A DNA stretch of 64,000 nt from Kuafuiihalomonas sp050331295 (GTDB lineage: Bacteria; Myxococcota; Kuafuiibacteriia; Kuafuiibacteriales; Kuafuiibacteriaceae), in contig JBHJGZ010000004.1 in assembly GCA_050331295.1 (NCBI GenBank), forward strand, positions 310,001-374,000, read 5' to 3'. Numbering within the stretch: the stretch's first letter is position 1; every line of letters starts with the position of its first letter. The translations under genes were made by a program, and so were the position numbers. Positions 25,359 to 34,197 of this stretch are shown here, one piece after another. The notes beneath the pieces are model-generated. The model searched no databases. It was given only the letters and a program-made list of their open reading frames with translations, and had not been told where the DNA came from.

Positions 25359-26216
25359 ATGCCTGAATCGGCCTTGGGTGTGATCGGCGGGAGCGGCCTC
25401 TATGAGATGGAAGGCCTCACCGACATCACACGGATTCGCCTCGAAACGCCCTTTGGAGACCCTTCGGATGCGTTCATCGAAGGGCGTCTCGGGGACCAGA
25501 GGATGATATTTCTTCCCCGGCACGGGGTCGGCCATCGCCTTCTTCCGGGCGAGATCAACTTCCTCGCCAATGTCTGGGGCATGAAGAAGCTGGGCGCAGA
25601 ACGGATCATTTCGGTTTCGGCGGTCGGCTCCATGAAGGAGCATATCAAGCCGGGACACTTGGTCTTCGTAGACCAGTTCGTGGACCGGACGAGGCATCGC
25701 CCGGAGACGTTCTTTGGCGGAGGCGTGATCGTACACGTCCCCATGGCTCAGCCGGTTTCACCTCCGCTGCAGAAGGCATTGGTCAAGGCTGCGGAGGGAA
25801 GAGCGACCTTCCACGACGGAGGCACCTACATTTGCATCGAGGGTCCCCAATTCTCGACCCGCGCGGAGTCCGAGGTGTTTCGTTCTTGGGGCGTAGATGT
25901 GATCGGGATGACCAACATGCCGGAGGCTCGACTCGCTCGCGAGGCCGAAATCGCCTACGCCACCATCGCCTTGGTTACGGATTACGACTGTTGGCACGAC
26001 GACGAAGCTTCGGTGACCGTGGAGGCCGTCCTGAAGATTCTTCACGAGGAAGTGGAGCGTGCCAAGTCCGTGATCGAAGCCTATGTTCGTGGGCCCCGGG
26101 AGCCCCTGTGTGAGATGAGCTGCACGGCCACCCGGACCAGCTTGATGACCCCGGTCGAGAACATCCCGCCAGCACGCCGAGCTGAGCTCGCCCCCATTTT
26201 CGACCCGTTTCTGTGA
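25359..26216 (+). CDS. mtnP: S-methyl-5'-thioadenosine phosphorylase
   Basis: 285 residues of the PNP/MTAP family. The phosphate-binding start is LGVIGGSGLYEMEG. It also contains FLPRHGVGHRLLPGEINFLAN, ISVSAVGSMKEHIKPG, the purine/ribose site CIEGPQFSTRAESE and GMTNMPEARLAREAEI, and VTDYDCWHDDEASV. It splits methylthioadenosine to adenine and methylthioribose-1-phosphate. A fallback reading as 5'-methylthioinosine phosphorylase cannot be excluded. It lies 30 bp after rlmN. Confidence 0.93.
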   Translation: MPESALGVIGGSGLYEMEGLTDITRIRLETPFGDPSDAFIEGRLGDQRMIFLPRHGVGHRLLPGEINFLANVWGMKKLGAERIISVSAVGSMKEHIKPGHLVFVDQFVDRTRHRPETFFGGGVIVHVPMAQPVSPPLQKALVKAAEGRATFHDGGTYICIEGPQFSTRAESEVFRSWGVDVIGMTNMPEARLAREAEIAYATIALVTDYDCWHDDEASVTVEAVLKILHEEVERAKSVIEAYVRGPREPLCEMSCTATRTSLMTPVENIPPARRAELAPIFDPFL

Positions 26217-26268
26217 AGCGTCATCCCGGAGCGAGCTTTGACCCGCACAGCCCAGCGCTGCTAACACC

Positions 26269-27585
26269 ATGAGCGGCGTGCGCGTCGAATCTTGGGCACT
26301 GACCGACGTGGGTCGGGTCCGCAAGCACAACGAGGACGGCTGGCTCATCGACGAGCAGCTGGGCCTATACGCCGTAGCGGACGGGATGGGCGGCCACGCG
26401 GCGGGCGAAGTGGCTTCGGCCTATGGCCTGCGCTGCGTTCAGGAGCAGCTGGGGCAACGCAAGGAGCTGATCGACGAGTTCGTCCGCCAGCCCACCCCGG
26501 AGCTGGCCCAGAAGATCCTGCGAGAGATCGAGCTGGCGGTGAATGTCGCCTCCAGTGCGATCTACGGCATGGGTCAGCGAGAGGAGCAGCGGCGCGGAAT
26601 GGGGACCACCCTATCGGTGCTCCTCGTCGCCGGCCGAAAGGGATTCATGGCTCATGTGGGTGACTCTCGAATCTACATGGTGCGGTCCGGTCAGATCCAT
26701 CAACTCAGTGAGGACCATTCCTATCTGTGGGAGCAGGTCAAGAAGGGCCTCTTGACCAAACAGCAGGCCAAGGCCTCGCGTCTGTCCAACGTGATCACCC
26801 GGGCGGTCGGGATCACTGAGACGGTTCAGGTTGATACTCTGGTGTTCGACATCGTCCCCGGCGACACGTTCTTGATCTGCTCGGACGGTCTTCACGGCGC
26901 GGTCGGAGAGGAAAACGAGTTGCTGGCTCATCTCTTGGATGCCGAGCCGAATTTGATTCCTCAACGGCTGGTCGACCTCGCCAATGCACGGGGCGGAAAA
27001 GACAACATCACTTGCCTCGTTCTTAGGGCTCCTGGCGACGCGGACGATCCCAAGACCCAGGAGCTGATCGAGAAGCTGGATATTCTCAAAGAGATCCCGC
27101 TCTTCCGGCACTTGAACTACAAAGAGTTGGTGAAGGTCTTGAACCTCACTCAACCGCGGAACTATGAGGCGGGCGCCGTGGTGATCGAGGAGGATTCGGA
27201 GGGAGACGAATTCTTCGTCATCCTCTCTGGCGAGGTGAGCGTCAACAAGCATGGTCGCACGTTGACGACACTCGGGGGCCGCGTTCACTTTGGGGAGATG
27301 GCGCTGGTAGACCAGAGCCCCAGGTCGGCCACCGTCAGGGCCGAACGCGCTACCCGCACGCTCTGTCTTTCTCGGCCGGCGTTCTTCGCCGTTGTCCGCA
27401 CGGAGCCGGCGCTCGGATCCAAGCTCCTTTGGAGCTTCGTTCAGGTTCTCAGCCATCGTTTACGGATCGCCAATGACGTCATCAGCAAGGAGCAAACCGA
27501 TAAGCTCGCGGTCACGCCGATGGACGACGTGGGGATGGCGACGCCGATGGACGAGCTCCCGCACCCGATAGACTCCGATGAGTGA
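26269..27585 (+). CDS. PP2C-type Ser/Thr phosphatase fused to a cNMP-binding domain
   Basis: 438 residues. Residues about 5-255 are a PP2C (PPM) phosphatase with metal-site motifs VADGMGGHAAGEVA, HVGDSRIYMVR, LICSDGLHGAV and RGGKDNITCLV. Residues about 270-390 are a cNMP-binding/CAP-effector domain (LFRHLNYKELVKVLNLTQPR, DEFFVILSGEVSVNK, HFGEMALVDQSPRSATVRA). A short tail repeats MDDVGMATPMDELP. The effector domain probably tunes phosphatase activity. The stop overlaps the next gene by 8 bp. Counterpart kinases include the Ser/Thr kinase at 43980-45221, but pairing is speculative. Confidence 0.9.
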   Translation: MSGVRVESWALTDVGRVRKHNEDGWLIDEQLGLYAVADGMGGHAAGEVASAYGLRCVQEQLGQRKELIDEFVRQPTPELAQKILREIELAVNVASSAIYGMGQREEQRRGMGTTLSVLLVAGRKGFMAHVGDSRIYMVRSGQIHQLSEDHSYLWEQVKKGLLTKQQAKASRLSNVITRAVGITETVQVDTLVFDIVPGDTFLICSDGLHGAVGEENELLAHLLDAEPNLIPQRLVDLANARGGKDNITCLVLRAPGDADDPKTQELIEKLDILKEIPLFRHLNYKELVKVLNLTQPRNYEAGAVVIEEDSEGDEFFVILSGEVSVNKHGRTLTTLGGRVHFGEMALVDQSPRSATVRAERATRTLCLSRPAFFAVVRTEPALGSKLLWSFVQVLSHRLRIANDVISKEQTDKLAVTPMDDVGMATPMDELPHPIDSDE

Positions 27586-28471
27586 GTCCTCGGACGAAGA
27601 ACAGACCCTGGTATCCCGGCCCTCCAGCTTGGTCCGGCGGGTCATCGACAGCCGATCTTGTTTGGTCACGATCTACGGACCAGACCTCGGACGCCAGCAC
27701 GATCTCGACCGAGAGGAGACCAGCATCGGTCGGGGCGGAGAAAACCACATCGTCATCGATCTCGACAACGTGTCCCGACGCCACGCAAAGGTCTCGCGGG
27801 TCGAGGCTGACTATCAGCTCGAGGATCTCAACTCGACCAATGGAACCTTCGTCAACGACCGTGAGGTCACGGTTCATCGACTGGAGCATGGTGACCTGGT
27901 CAAGATCGGCAGCTGCATTCTGAAGTTCCTCCGAGGCGGAAACATCGAAGCGCTCTTCCACGAAGAGATCTACAATCTGACGATTCGTGATGGGCTGACC
28001 CAGATCCACAACCGCCGTTACTTCATGGAGTTCTTGGACCGCGAGATGGCTCGATGCTTGCGATTTGCAAGACCGCTTTCATTGATTGTTCTGGATATTG
28101 ACCATTTCAAGAAGATCAATGACGTCGCGGGCCATGTGGCTGGTGACCACGTCTTGAAACGGCTGGCCGAGCTGGTCTCCCATCGCATCCGGAAAGAGGA
28201 AGCCTTTGCCCGCTACGGCGGAGAGGAGTTTGCAGTCCTTCTACCGGAGACGCCGCGATTCAAAGCTCGAATCTTTGCCGAAAAAATCCGTGGGCTGGTC
28301 GAGAACACATCGTTTCAGCACGACGGGCGAAGTCTGGATGTCACGGTGAGCCTGGGGGTCGCTGAGATGGGTCGGCATCGTACGCCCTCGGACTTTGTCG
28401 AAGCGGCGGACGCGCTGCTGTACCGGGCCAAGCGGGAAGGGCGGAACCGGGTAGTCGCTGAGGATGATTGA
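27578..28471 (+). CDS. FHA-GGDEF diguanylate cyclase
   Basis: 297 residues. Residues about 38-110 are an FHA phosphothreonine-binding domain (SIGRGGENHIVIDLDNVSRR, LEDLNSTNGTFVND). Residues about 125-290 are a GGDEF domain with the active-site variant ARYGGEEFAVLLPET and LIVLDIDHFKKINDVAGH. The product-inhibition I-site position reads RKEE instead of RxxD, so feedback inhibition may be weak. It should make cyclic di-GMP under control of a phosphorylated partner. Its ATG lies inside the end of the PP2C gene (8-bp overlap), which argues for coupled expression of the phosphatase and the phospho-recognition module. Confidence 0.92.
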   Translation: MSESSDEEQTLVSRPSSLVRRVIDSRSCLVTIYGPDLGRQHDLDREETSIGRGGENHIVIDLDNVSRRHAKVSRVEADYQLEDLNSTNGTFVNDREVTVHRLEHGDLVKIGSCILKFLRGGNIEALFHEEIYNLTIRDGLTQIHNRRYFMEFLDREMARCLRFARPLSLIVLDIDHFKKINDVAGHVAGDHVLKRLAELVSHRIRKEEAFARYGGEEFAVLLPETPRFKARIFAEKIRGLVENTSFQHDGRSLDVTVSLGVAEMGRHRTPSDFVEAADALLYRAKREGRNRVVAEDD

Positions 28472-28832
28472 AGAATTGCCGAGAAAAGGAGACTGGATCG
28501 GAGCGCAGGACGGCAAACGACCGGCGGCGAACACATGGTTTGGGTCCTTCCCGAGGATCCGATTTACAGGACCAACGCGTTGTGTTAGTGTCGGTCGGCT
28601 TCGTGCTAGGGGCTAACGTTGAAACGCGCCCTTCTCGGCATCGCGACATTACGTCGTCGTCCGAGGAGTGTCGCGAGCTCAAATCTTGGACCTCGATTGG
28701 CAGCGCCCGCGCCCATGCGCGGTTCGCGCTCGCCCGCACGACATTCGGACGGATCGTCGTCTCGACACGAGACCATCGTGAGTTTTGGAGCGCAGCTCTA
28801 GGCCCACGTCAAGCGCGATCCGCGGAGGCATA
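28472..28832. other. 361-bp intergenic region upstream of carD
   Basis: I see no coding potential or RNA gene. A weak sigma-70-like site lies at 28580-28609: TTGTGT, 18-bp spacer, TGCTAG. It would drive carD. It is the second-longest non-coding gap in the window, in keeping with carD being separately regulated. Confidence 0.4.
28580..28609 (+). promoter_or_regulatory. candidate promoter for carD
   Basis: TTGTGT (28580-28585) and TGCTAG (28604-28609) are spaced by 18 bp and face carD. The match is modest, and GTTAG/CTAAC flank it loosely as an inverted repeat. Confidence 0.25.
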
Positions 28833-29321
28833 ATGGAGAGTCTGTCTTTTCAAGTCGGCGACAAGGCCGTTTATCCGGCGCATGGTGTGGCAGAAGTCAC
28901 GGGAATCGAAAGTCACGAGGTCGGGGGTGATCAGCAAACCTTTTACATTCTGCGGATCCTCGACAACGGCGTGAAGGTCATGATTCCGACCGGCGCGAAC
29001 GGGCTCCGGGAAATCATGACTCCGGAGCAGGTCGATGAGGTGTTCGATGTGCTGCGTGAAAAACACATTTCAGTGGAGAGCACGACCTGGAATCGCCGGT
29101 ATAGGGAATACAAGGACAAAATCGATTCAGGCGATCCCAAACAAATTGCAGAGGTATTGAGGGACTTGTGTCTCCTGAAGAATGACAAGGACCTCTCTTT
29201 CGGCGAGCGGAAGATGCTGGATACGGCCAAAGCACTGCTCGTGAAGGAGCTCTCCATCGCCCGCGACATGGGCGAAGAAGAGATCGAGGCTGAATTCACC
29301 CAGATCTTCCATCCGGGCTGA
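28833..29321 (+). CDS. CarD/CdnL-family RNA polymerase-binding regulator
   Basis: 162 residues, the size of CdnL. The N-terminal RNA-polymerase-interacting Tudor-like domain is FQVGDKAVYPAHGVAEVTGI to about residue 65. The C-terminal helical DNA-binding domain includes TWNRRYREYKDKIDSGDPKQ, LLKNDKDLSFGERKMLDTA and EIEAEFTQIFHPG. CdnL stabilises open complexes at rRNA and other sigma-A promoters and is essential in Myxococcus. A GGAGG sits 5 nt before ATG 28833. Confidence 0.93.
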   Translation: MESLSFQVGDKAVYPAHGVAEVTGIESHEVGGDQQTFYILRILDNGVKVMIPTGANGLREIMTPEQVDEVFDVLREKHISVESTTWNRRYREYKDKIDSGDPKQIAEVLRDLCLLKNDKDLSFGERKMLDTAKALLVKELSIARDMGEEEIEAEFTQIFHPG

Positions 29322-29407
29322 GTCTCGACCCGGCGCCAGAACCACCCCAAAAACCTCGGTTGAATCCGTCCGGTCCACGGTTGGATCCCACGGCTCCGTC
29401 CGGGACC

Positions 29408-29422
29408 CACGGGTACACCGTG
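29408..29422. terminator. weak hairpin between convergent carD and pdxH
   Basis: CACGG and CCGTG form a 5-bp stem around GTACA in the 102-bp gap where transcripts from both sides converge. There is no T-run, so it is a low-confidence candidate for a shared transcript end. Confidence 0.25.
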
Positions 29423-29423
29423 C

Positions 29424-30029
29424 CTATGGGTACAGTTGCCGATGGACCCAAACTCCGTCTTCCCACGTGTAGAGCAAGCGGTCATGCAGGCGGCTTTCCT
29501 GGCCCTGCCAGAACTCGAAGGCTGAAGGCTCGATCCGGTATCCCCCCCAGTGGGGTGGGCGGGGAACCTCCTCATTTTGGAAACGAGCGGTGAGCTCGTC
29601 CATGCGCCGCTCGAGCTCCCCGGCCGGCCGGGGCTCACTTTGGTCCGACGCCCAGGCACCGAGCTGACTTCCACGCGGTCGGGTCGCGAAATACGCATCG
29701 GACTCTTCGGCGCTGCAGCGTCGCACGCTGCCCTCGATGCGCACCTGCCGCTCGAGGGCGTGCCAGTAGAACGCGAGGGCCGCATGGGGCGTGGCGTCCA
29801 GTTCCCGGGCTTTTCGGCTCAGGTAGTTGGTGAAAAACGTGAGGACCCCATCGGGCTCGAGGCCTTTGAAGAGGACGAAGCGCACCGAAGGACGTCCGTC
29901 TTCCGACACCGAGGCCAGGGCCACGGTCTCTGGGAGCTCTACGCCGGAACTACGAGCTTCCCCGAACCATCGCTCGAAGAGGGGGACCGGCGAGTCAGGG
30001 GCGTCATCGAATGTGCCCATGGTCTTCAC
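29424..30029 (-). CDS. pdxH: pyridoxamine 5'-phosphate oxidase
   Basis: 201 residues, full length. Typical blocks are PLFERWFGEARSSGV and ALASVSEDGRPSVRFVLFKG. FTNYLSRKARELDATPHAAL follows, then WHALERQVRIEGSVRR, SQLGAWASDQSEP and a C-terminal HDRLLY. It binds FMN and oxidises pyridoxine or pyridoxamine 5'-phosphate to pyridoxal phosphate. The PLP product serves enzymes in this window such as ilvE and the DegT-type aminotransferase. It is divergent from uvrB and convergent with carD. ATG 30020 is an alternative start. Confidence 0.95.
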   Translation of the reverse strand: MKTMGTFDDAPDSPVPLFERWFGEARSSGVELPETVALASVSEDGRPSVRFVLFKGLEPDGVLTFFTNYLSRKARELDATPHAALAFYWHALERQVRIEGSVRRCSAEESDAYFATRPRGSQLGAWASDQSEPRPAGELERRMDELTARFQNEEVPRPPHWGGYRIEPSAFEFWQGQESRLHDRLLYTWEDGVWVHRQLYP

Positions 30030-30108
30030 ATAGCCCGAAGCCAGCGCTGAGCGATACGCAATGCGGTTTTTGGGGCTCGGTCACCTTTCCTGGGGCTACG
30101 GTCTGGGA

Positions 30109-32178
30109 ATGGATTTCGAGCTCAAGAGTGAGCTGGCGCCGATGGGGGATCAACCGAGCGCCATCTCCGAGCTGACGAGAGGGATCGTCCGGGGCGACCG
30201 GTATCAGCTCCTCCTGGGCGCCACCGGAACCGGCAAGACATTTACCATCGCCAACGTAGTGGCTCAGGTGAACAAGCCGACTCTGGTGCTCGCGCACAAC
30301 AAGACGCTGGCCGCCCAGCTTTATAGCGAGTTTAAAGACCTGTTTCCAAATAATGCTATCGAATATTTTGTAAGCTATTATGATTATTATCAGCCAGAAG
30401 CGTACGTTCCCACCACGGACACTTATATCGAAAAGGACTCGTTGATCAACGACGAGATCGACCGGATGCGCCACTCCGCGACGCGTTCGTTGCTCGAGCG
30501 CGACGATGTGCTGGTCGTTGCGAGCGTGAGCTGCATCTACGGCATTGGAGCGTCCGAGGTGTACCAAGGAATGGTCTTGGATCTGGTGCCCGGGATGGAG
30601 ATCGAACGGGACCATGTGCTTCGCCGGATGGTCGAACTCCAGTACGATCGAAACGACCTAGATTTCGGTCGTGGGACGTTTCGGGTCCGGGGTGACACGG
30701 TTGAAGTCTTTCCCGTCTACGAGGAAGACCGAGCCATCCGACTGGAGTGGTTCGGCGATGAACTGGAGAGCATTCGGGAGATCGATCCCCTGCGGGGTCG
30801 AGTGGAGCGTGACCTCCAGAAGCTTCGGATGTTTCCGGCGAGCCACTACGTCACCACGCCGGAACGCCGTGCGCGGGCCATGCGAACCATCGAGGACGAG
30901 CTCCGAGAACGCCTTCAGCAGCTCCACGCGGAGAACAAACTCCTCGAGGCTCAACGACTCGAACAGCGGACGACCTACGACCTTGAAATGCTCCAGACCA
31001 TCGGGACCGTGAAGGGCATCGAAAACTACTCACGACACCTTTCAGGTCGCGCGCCGGGCGATGCGCCTCCCACCCTTCTCGATTACTTCCCCGAGGACTT
31101 CCTCATGGTGATCGATGAGAGCCACCAGACCGTTCCACAGGTCGGGGCGATGTTCCGGGGCGACCGAGCCCGAAAGATTACTCTCGTGGATTTCGGATTT
31201 CGGCTCCCCTCTGCGCTGGATAATCGACCCCTCAAGTTCGAAGAGTTCAATCGATTCATGCGTCAGGCCATCTTCGTATCCGCGACGCCGGCGGAGTATG
31301 AGCTCGAGAAGACTCAGGGAGTCGTCGTGGAGCAGATCATCCGACCGACTGGACTGCTGGATCCGGAGATCGACGTTCGGTCGGCTGCCCATCAGGTCGA
31401 CGATCTGCTCGAAGAGATCCGAAAACGGATCGAGCGCAAGGAGCGCGTTCTGGTCACCACCTTGACGAAGCGAATGGCGGAGGATCTGACCGAGTACTAC
31501 CAGGACCTCGGAGTCAATGTGCGCTACCTCCACGCCGACATCGATACGATCGAGCGAGCCGAGATCATCCGGGAGCTTCGGGAGGGCGTATTCGACGTCT
31601 TGGTGGGCATCAATCTCTTGAGAGAAGGCTTGGATCTGCCAGAGGTATCGCTGGTGGCAATCCTTGACGCGGACAAGGAGGGCTTTCTTCGCGGCGAGAG
31701 GTCCTTGATTCAAACCATCGGGCGGGCAGCGCGCAATCAGAATGGTCGGGTGATCCTTTATGCAGACAGCATGACCGACGCCATGCAGTACGCCATCGAC
31801 GAGACGGAACGGCGAAGGGCAAAGCAAAAGGCGTACAACGAAGCCCATGGCATCGTGCCGAAGACCATCGTCAAGCGAATCGCAGACCTGAGGGCGCTCG
31901 CCGGTTTCCGAACCGAGTTGGGGGTTCACGAGGAGAGCAAGTTCGTGGAACTCGACGGAGAGCTCGTCGACAAAGACGAGATTCCGAAGCGGGTGTCCGA
32001 GCTGAAAAAGCTCATGCTCGACGCCGCAAAGGAACTCGACTTCGAGAACGCCGCCAAACACCGCGACAAGATCAAGGTCCTCGAGAACATCCGACTCGGC
32101 GTATCGACCCCTGCCGCACGAAGGGACTCGGGGCGGCGGAGGTCCGGGCGAGGCGGGGGCCGCCGGGCAAGACCCTGA
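30109..32178 (+). CDS. uvrB: excinuclease ABC subunit B
   Basis: 689 residues. Walker A is GATGTGKT; the damage-sensing beta-hairpin begins VSYYDYYQPEAYVPTTDTY. Helicase motifs continue through DYFPEDFLMVIDESHQTVPQ and QTIGRAARNQNGRVI. A C-terminal UVR motif (ELDFENAAKHRDKIKVLE) binds UvrC. ATG 30109 matches the family N-terminus; an in-frame ATG at 30061 would add 16 unlikely residues. Codons for the beta-hairpin tyrosine run are unusually A/T-rich. uvrC starts 25 bp later. Confidence 0.97.
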   Translation: MDFELKSELAPMGDQPSAISELTRGIVRGDRYQLLLGATGTGKTFTIANVVAQVNKPTLVLAHNKTLAAQLYSEFKDLFPNNAIEYFVSYYDYYQPEAYVPTTDTYIEKDSLINDEIDRMRHSATRSLLERDDVLVVASVSCIYGIGASEVYQGMVLDLVPGMEIERDHVLRRMVELQYDRNDLDFGRGTFRVRGDTVEVFPVYEEDRAIRLEWFGDELESIREIDPLRGRVERDLQKLRMFPASHYVTTPERRARAMRTIEDELRERLQQLHAENKLLEAQRLEQRTTYDLEMLQTIGTVKGIENYSRHLSGRAPGDAPPTLLDYFPEDFLMVIDESHQTVPQVGAMFRGDRARKITLVDFGFRLPSALDNRPLKFEEFNRFMRQAIFVSATPAEYELEKTQGVVVEQIIRPTGLLDPEIDVRSAAHQVDDLLEEIRKRIERKERVLVTTLTKRMAEDLTEYYQDLGVNVRYLHADIDTIERAEIIRELREGVFDVLVGINLLREGLDLPEVSLVAILDADKEGFLRGERSLIQTIGRAARNQNGRVILYADSMTDAMQYAIDETERRRAKQKAYNEAHGIVPKTIVKRIADLRALAGFRTELGVHEESKFVELDGELVDKDEIPKRVSELKKLMLDAAKELDFENAAKHRDKIKVLENIRLGVSTPAARRDSGRRRSGRGGGRRARP

Positions 32179-32203
32179 TGTGTCCGAAGGCCGCGGCTAG
32201 GCA

Positions 32204-34099
32204 ATGAACGGGGTGGAATCGAGGAAGCAGTGGCTTCAGCGGACTGAACTCCTACCGACGGGACCCGGCGTCTACCTCATGAAGGACGCAGAAGGCTCGG
32301 TCATCTACGTTGGCAAGGCCAAGAACCTGAAGAGTCGAGTCCGATCCTATTTTCAAGAGGGCACAAGTGACTATCGGGCATTCGTGGGTCTGCTCGCCGC
32401 GGTACTTCACGAGATCGAGACGGTTCTCACTCGTTCCGAAAAGGAAGCACTGCTCCTCGAACGCGAACTGATCAGAAAACACGAACCGCGCTTCAACGTG
32501 ATTTGGCGGGATGACAAGCAGTACTTGATGCTTCGTATCCATCCCGAACACGAGTGGCCTTGGGTGCAGGTGGTTCGGAATGCCAAGCAGGATGGTGCGC
32601 GGTATTTCGGACCGTTCCACAGCGCGTCCGCCGCCCGCCAGACGCTGCGCGTCGTGAATCGGCACTTCCAGCTCAGGACTTGCCGCGACTCGGTCCTTTA
32701 TTCCCGCAAGAGGCCGTGTATCGAGCACCAGATCGGGAGGTGTCCGGCACCCTGCTGCCTACCCGTGGACCGCGAGGAGTATCGGCAGTCGGTGGACGAC
32801 GTCGGCATGTTCTTGGAGGGAAAGGCGGAAGAGCTTTCCGCTCGACTGGAGGAGAGGATGTGGCTCGCTGCTCAGCAGACGCGGTACGAAGTGGCGGCTC
32901 ACTATCGGGACCAGTTGAAAGCGGTACGAAAGACCCTCGAGCGGCAAACCGTGGCGATGCCCAAGCTGGTGGACCAAGATGTGTACGGACTTCATCGAGA
33001 AGGGGATACGGTCTGCATTTCGGTGCTCGAGGTCCGGTCTGGACGGGTTGGGAACATTCAGAGTCAGGTTTTCGACGGGATGACGAGCTCGGATCCGGAG
33101 CTCTTGGAAAGCTTCATGCTCCAGCGCTATGACGCAGAAGGCTCGGTGCCGTCGAGGATCATGGTTCCCATCCTTCCGGGGAGCGCGGATGCCCTGGAAG
33201 AGATCTTGAGTGAGCGAAGAGGACGAAGGGTCCGTGTGGAGCGACCCTTGCGGGGCGACAAGGCTCGTCTTTTGTCCATGGCGGCCGAAAACGCGGAGCA
33301 CGCATTCCACGAGCAGCGTCGGAACAGCGGGGCCACGGAAAGGGTCCTCGAGGGCCTTCAAAGGGAACTCGGGCTGGTCAATGTGCCCATGCGCATCGAG
33401 TGCTTCGATATTTCCAACCTCGGAGCGCAGATGACCGTCGGTTCGCAGGTGGTGTTCGAAAGGGCCGAACCCGCCAAGAAACGATACCGGCGATACCGGG
33501 TGAGGCAAAAGGAAGGTCAAAACGACTTTGCGAGCATGTACGAAGTTCTCGCGCGTCGGTTTCGTCGGGGACTCGAGGAGGCCGATCTGCCGGACCTGGT
33601 GGTCATCGACGGAGGGAAGGGTCAACTGAATGTGGTGCAGGACGTCTTTCGTGATCTGGAGGTACGAGGCGTCGACCTGATCTCCCTGGCAAAGAGCCGG
33701 GTAACCGGCCTCGACGTCGACGACGGGACCGCGCGAAGCCCGGAGCGGGTATTCAAGCCGGGTCGACCCGATCCCATCGTTCTCGAACCCTCGTCCGCCG
33801 AGTTGCTTCTGCTGGCCCGGATCCGGGATGAGGCCCATCGTTTCGCCATCACCTTCCACAAGGAGCTACGCCGAAAGGCCCAATCGCAGTCTCCGCTGGA
33901 GGAGGTTCCCGGAATCGGGCCCAAACGGAGACGGGCGCTTCTCCGACATCTGGGGAGCTTTCAGCGGGTCAAAGAGGCCAGCCTCGACGAGCTCGCGTCG
34001 GTTCCGGGCATCGACCGCCGTTCGGCTGCCGCGGTGCACCGAGCTCTGCATCCCATCGAACCCCATTCCCCGGCGGAGGACCCGGTCGACGTCGAATGA
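32204..34099 (+). CDS. uvrC: excinuclease ABC subunit C
   Basis: 631 residues. Residues about 15-100 are the GIY-YIG nuclease (PGVYLMKDAEGSVIYVGKAK). A Cys cluster CIEHQIGRCPAPCC follows, then a UVR motif (TRYEVAAHYRDQLKAVRKTL). The UvrC RNase-H-like nuclease carries MRIECFDISNLGAQ and LVVIDGGKGQLNV. Tandem helix-hairpin-helix motifs close it (EEVPGIGPKRRRALLRHLGS, LASVPGIDRRSAAAVHRAL). It makes both incisions in nucleotide excision repair with UvrA and UvrB. Adjacent uvrB-uvrC on one strand is an uncommon but known order; uvrA is not in view. Confidence 0.96.
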   Translation: MNGVESRKQWLQRTELLPTGPGVYLMKDAEGSVIYVGKAKNLKSRVRSYFQEGTSDYRAFVGLLAAVLHEIETVLTRSEKEALLLERELIRKHEPRFNVIWRDDKQYLMLRIHPEHEWPWVQVVRNAKQDGARYFGPFHSASAARQTLRVVNRHFQLRTCRDSVLYSRKRPCIEHQIGRCPAPCCLPVDREEYRQSVDDVGMFLEGKAEELSARLEERMWLAAQQTRYEVAAHYRDQLKAVRKTLERQTVAMPKLVDQDVYGLHREGDTVCISVLEVRSGRVGNIQSQVFDGMTSSDPELLESFMLQRYDAEGSVPSRIMVPILPGSADALEEILSERRGRRVRVERPLRGDKARLLSMAAENAEHAFHEQRRNSGATERVLEGLQRELGLVNVPMRIECFDISNLGAQMTVGSQVVFERAEPAKKRYRRYRVRQKEGQNDFASMYEVLARRFRRGLEEADLPDLVVIDGGKGQLNVVQDVFRDLEVRGVDLISLAKSRVTGLDVDDGTARSPERVFKPGRPDPIVLEPSSAELLLLARIRDEAHRFAITFHKELRRKAQSQSPLEEVPGIGPKRRRALLRHLGSFQRVKEASLDELASVPGIDRRSAAAVHRALHPIEPHSPAEDPVDVE

Positions 34100-34197
34100 C
34101 GTCTTATCCTCAGCCGAATCAGTTGACTCGGCTATCATGCTTATTTACGGAGCCCGTCGGGTCTCAGCCGACCAGGCGGCTCGCACATCGAGGAACG

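Noticed and set aside
30330..30410. low-GC patch suggesting transferred DNA
   Set aside because: The patch encodes the invariant UvrB hairpin in frame, so it is not a foreign insert.
34121..34150. TTGACT upstream of the DUF507 gene as a sigma-70 promoter
   Set aside because: No -10 element lies at 16-18 bp; the nearest T/A-rich hexamer is only 12-13 bp away.
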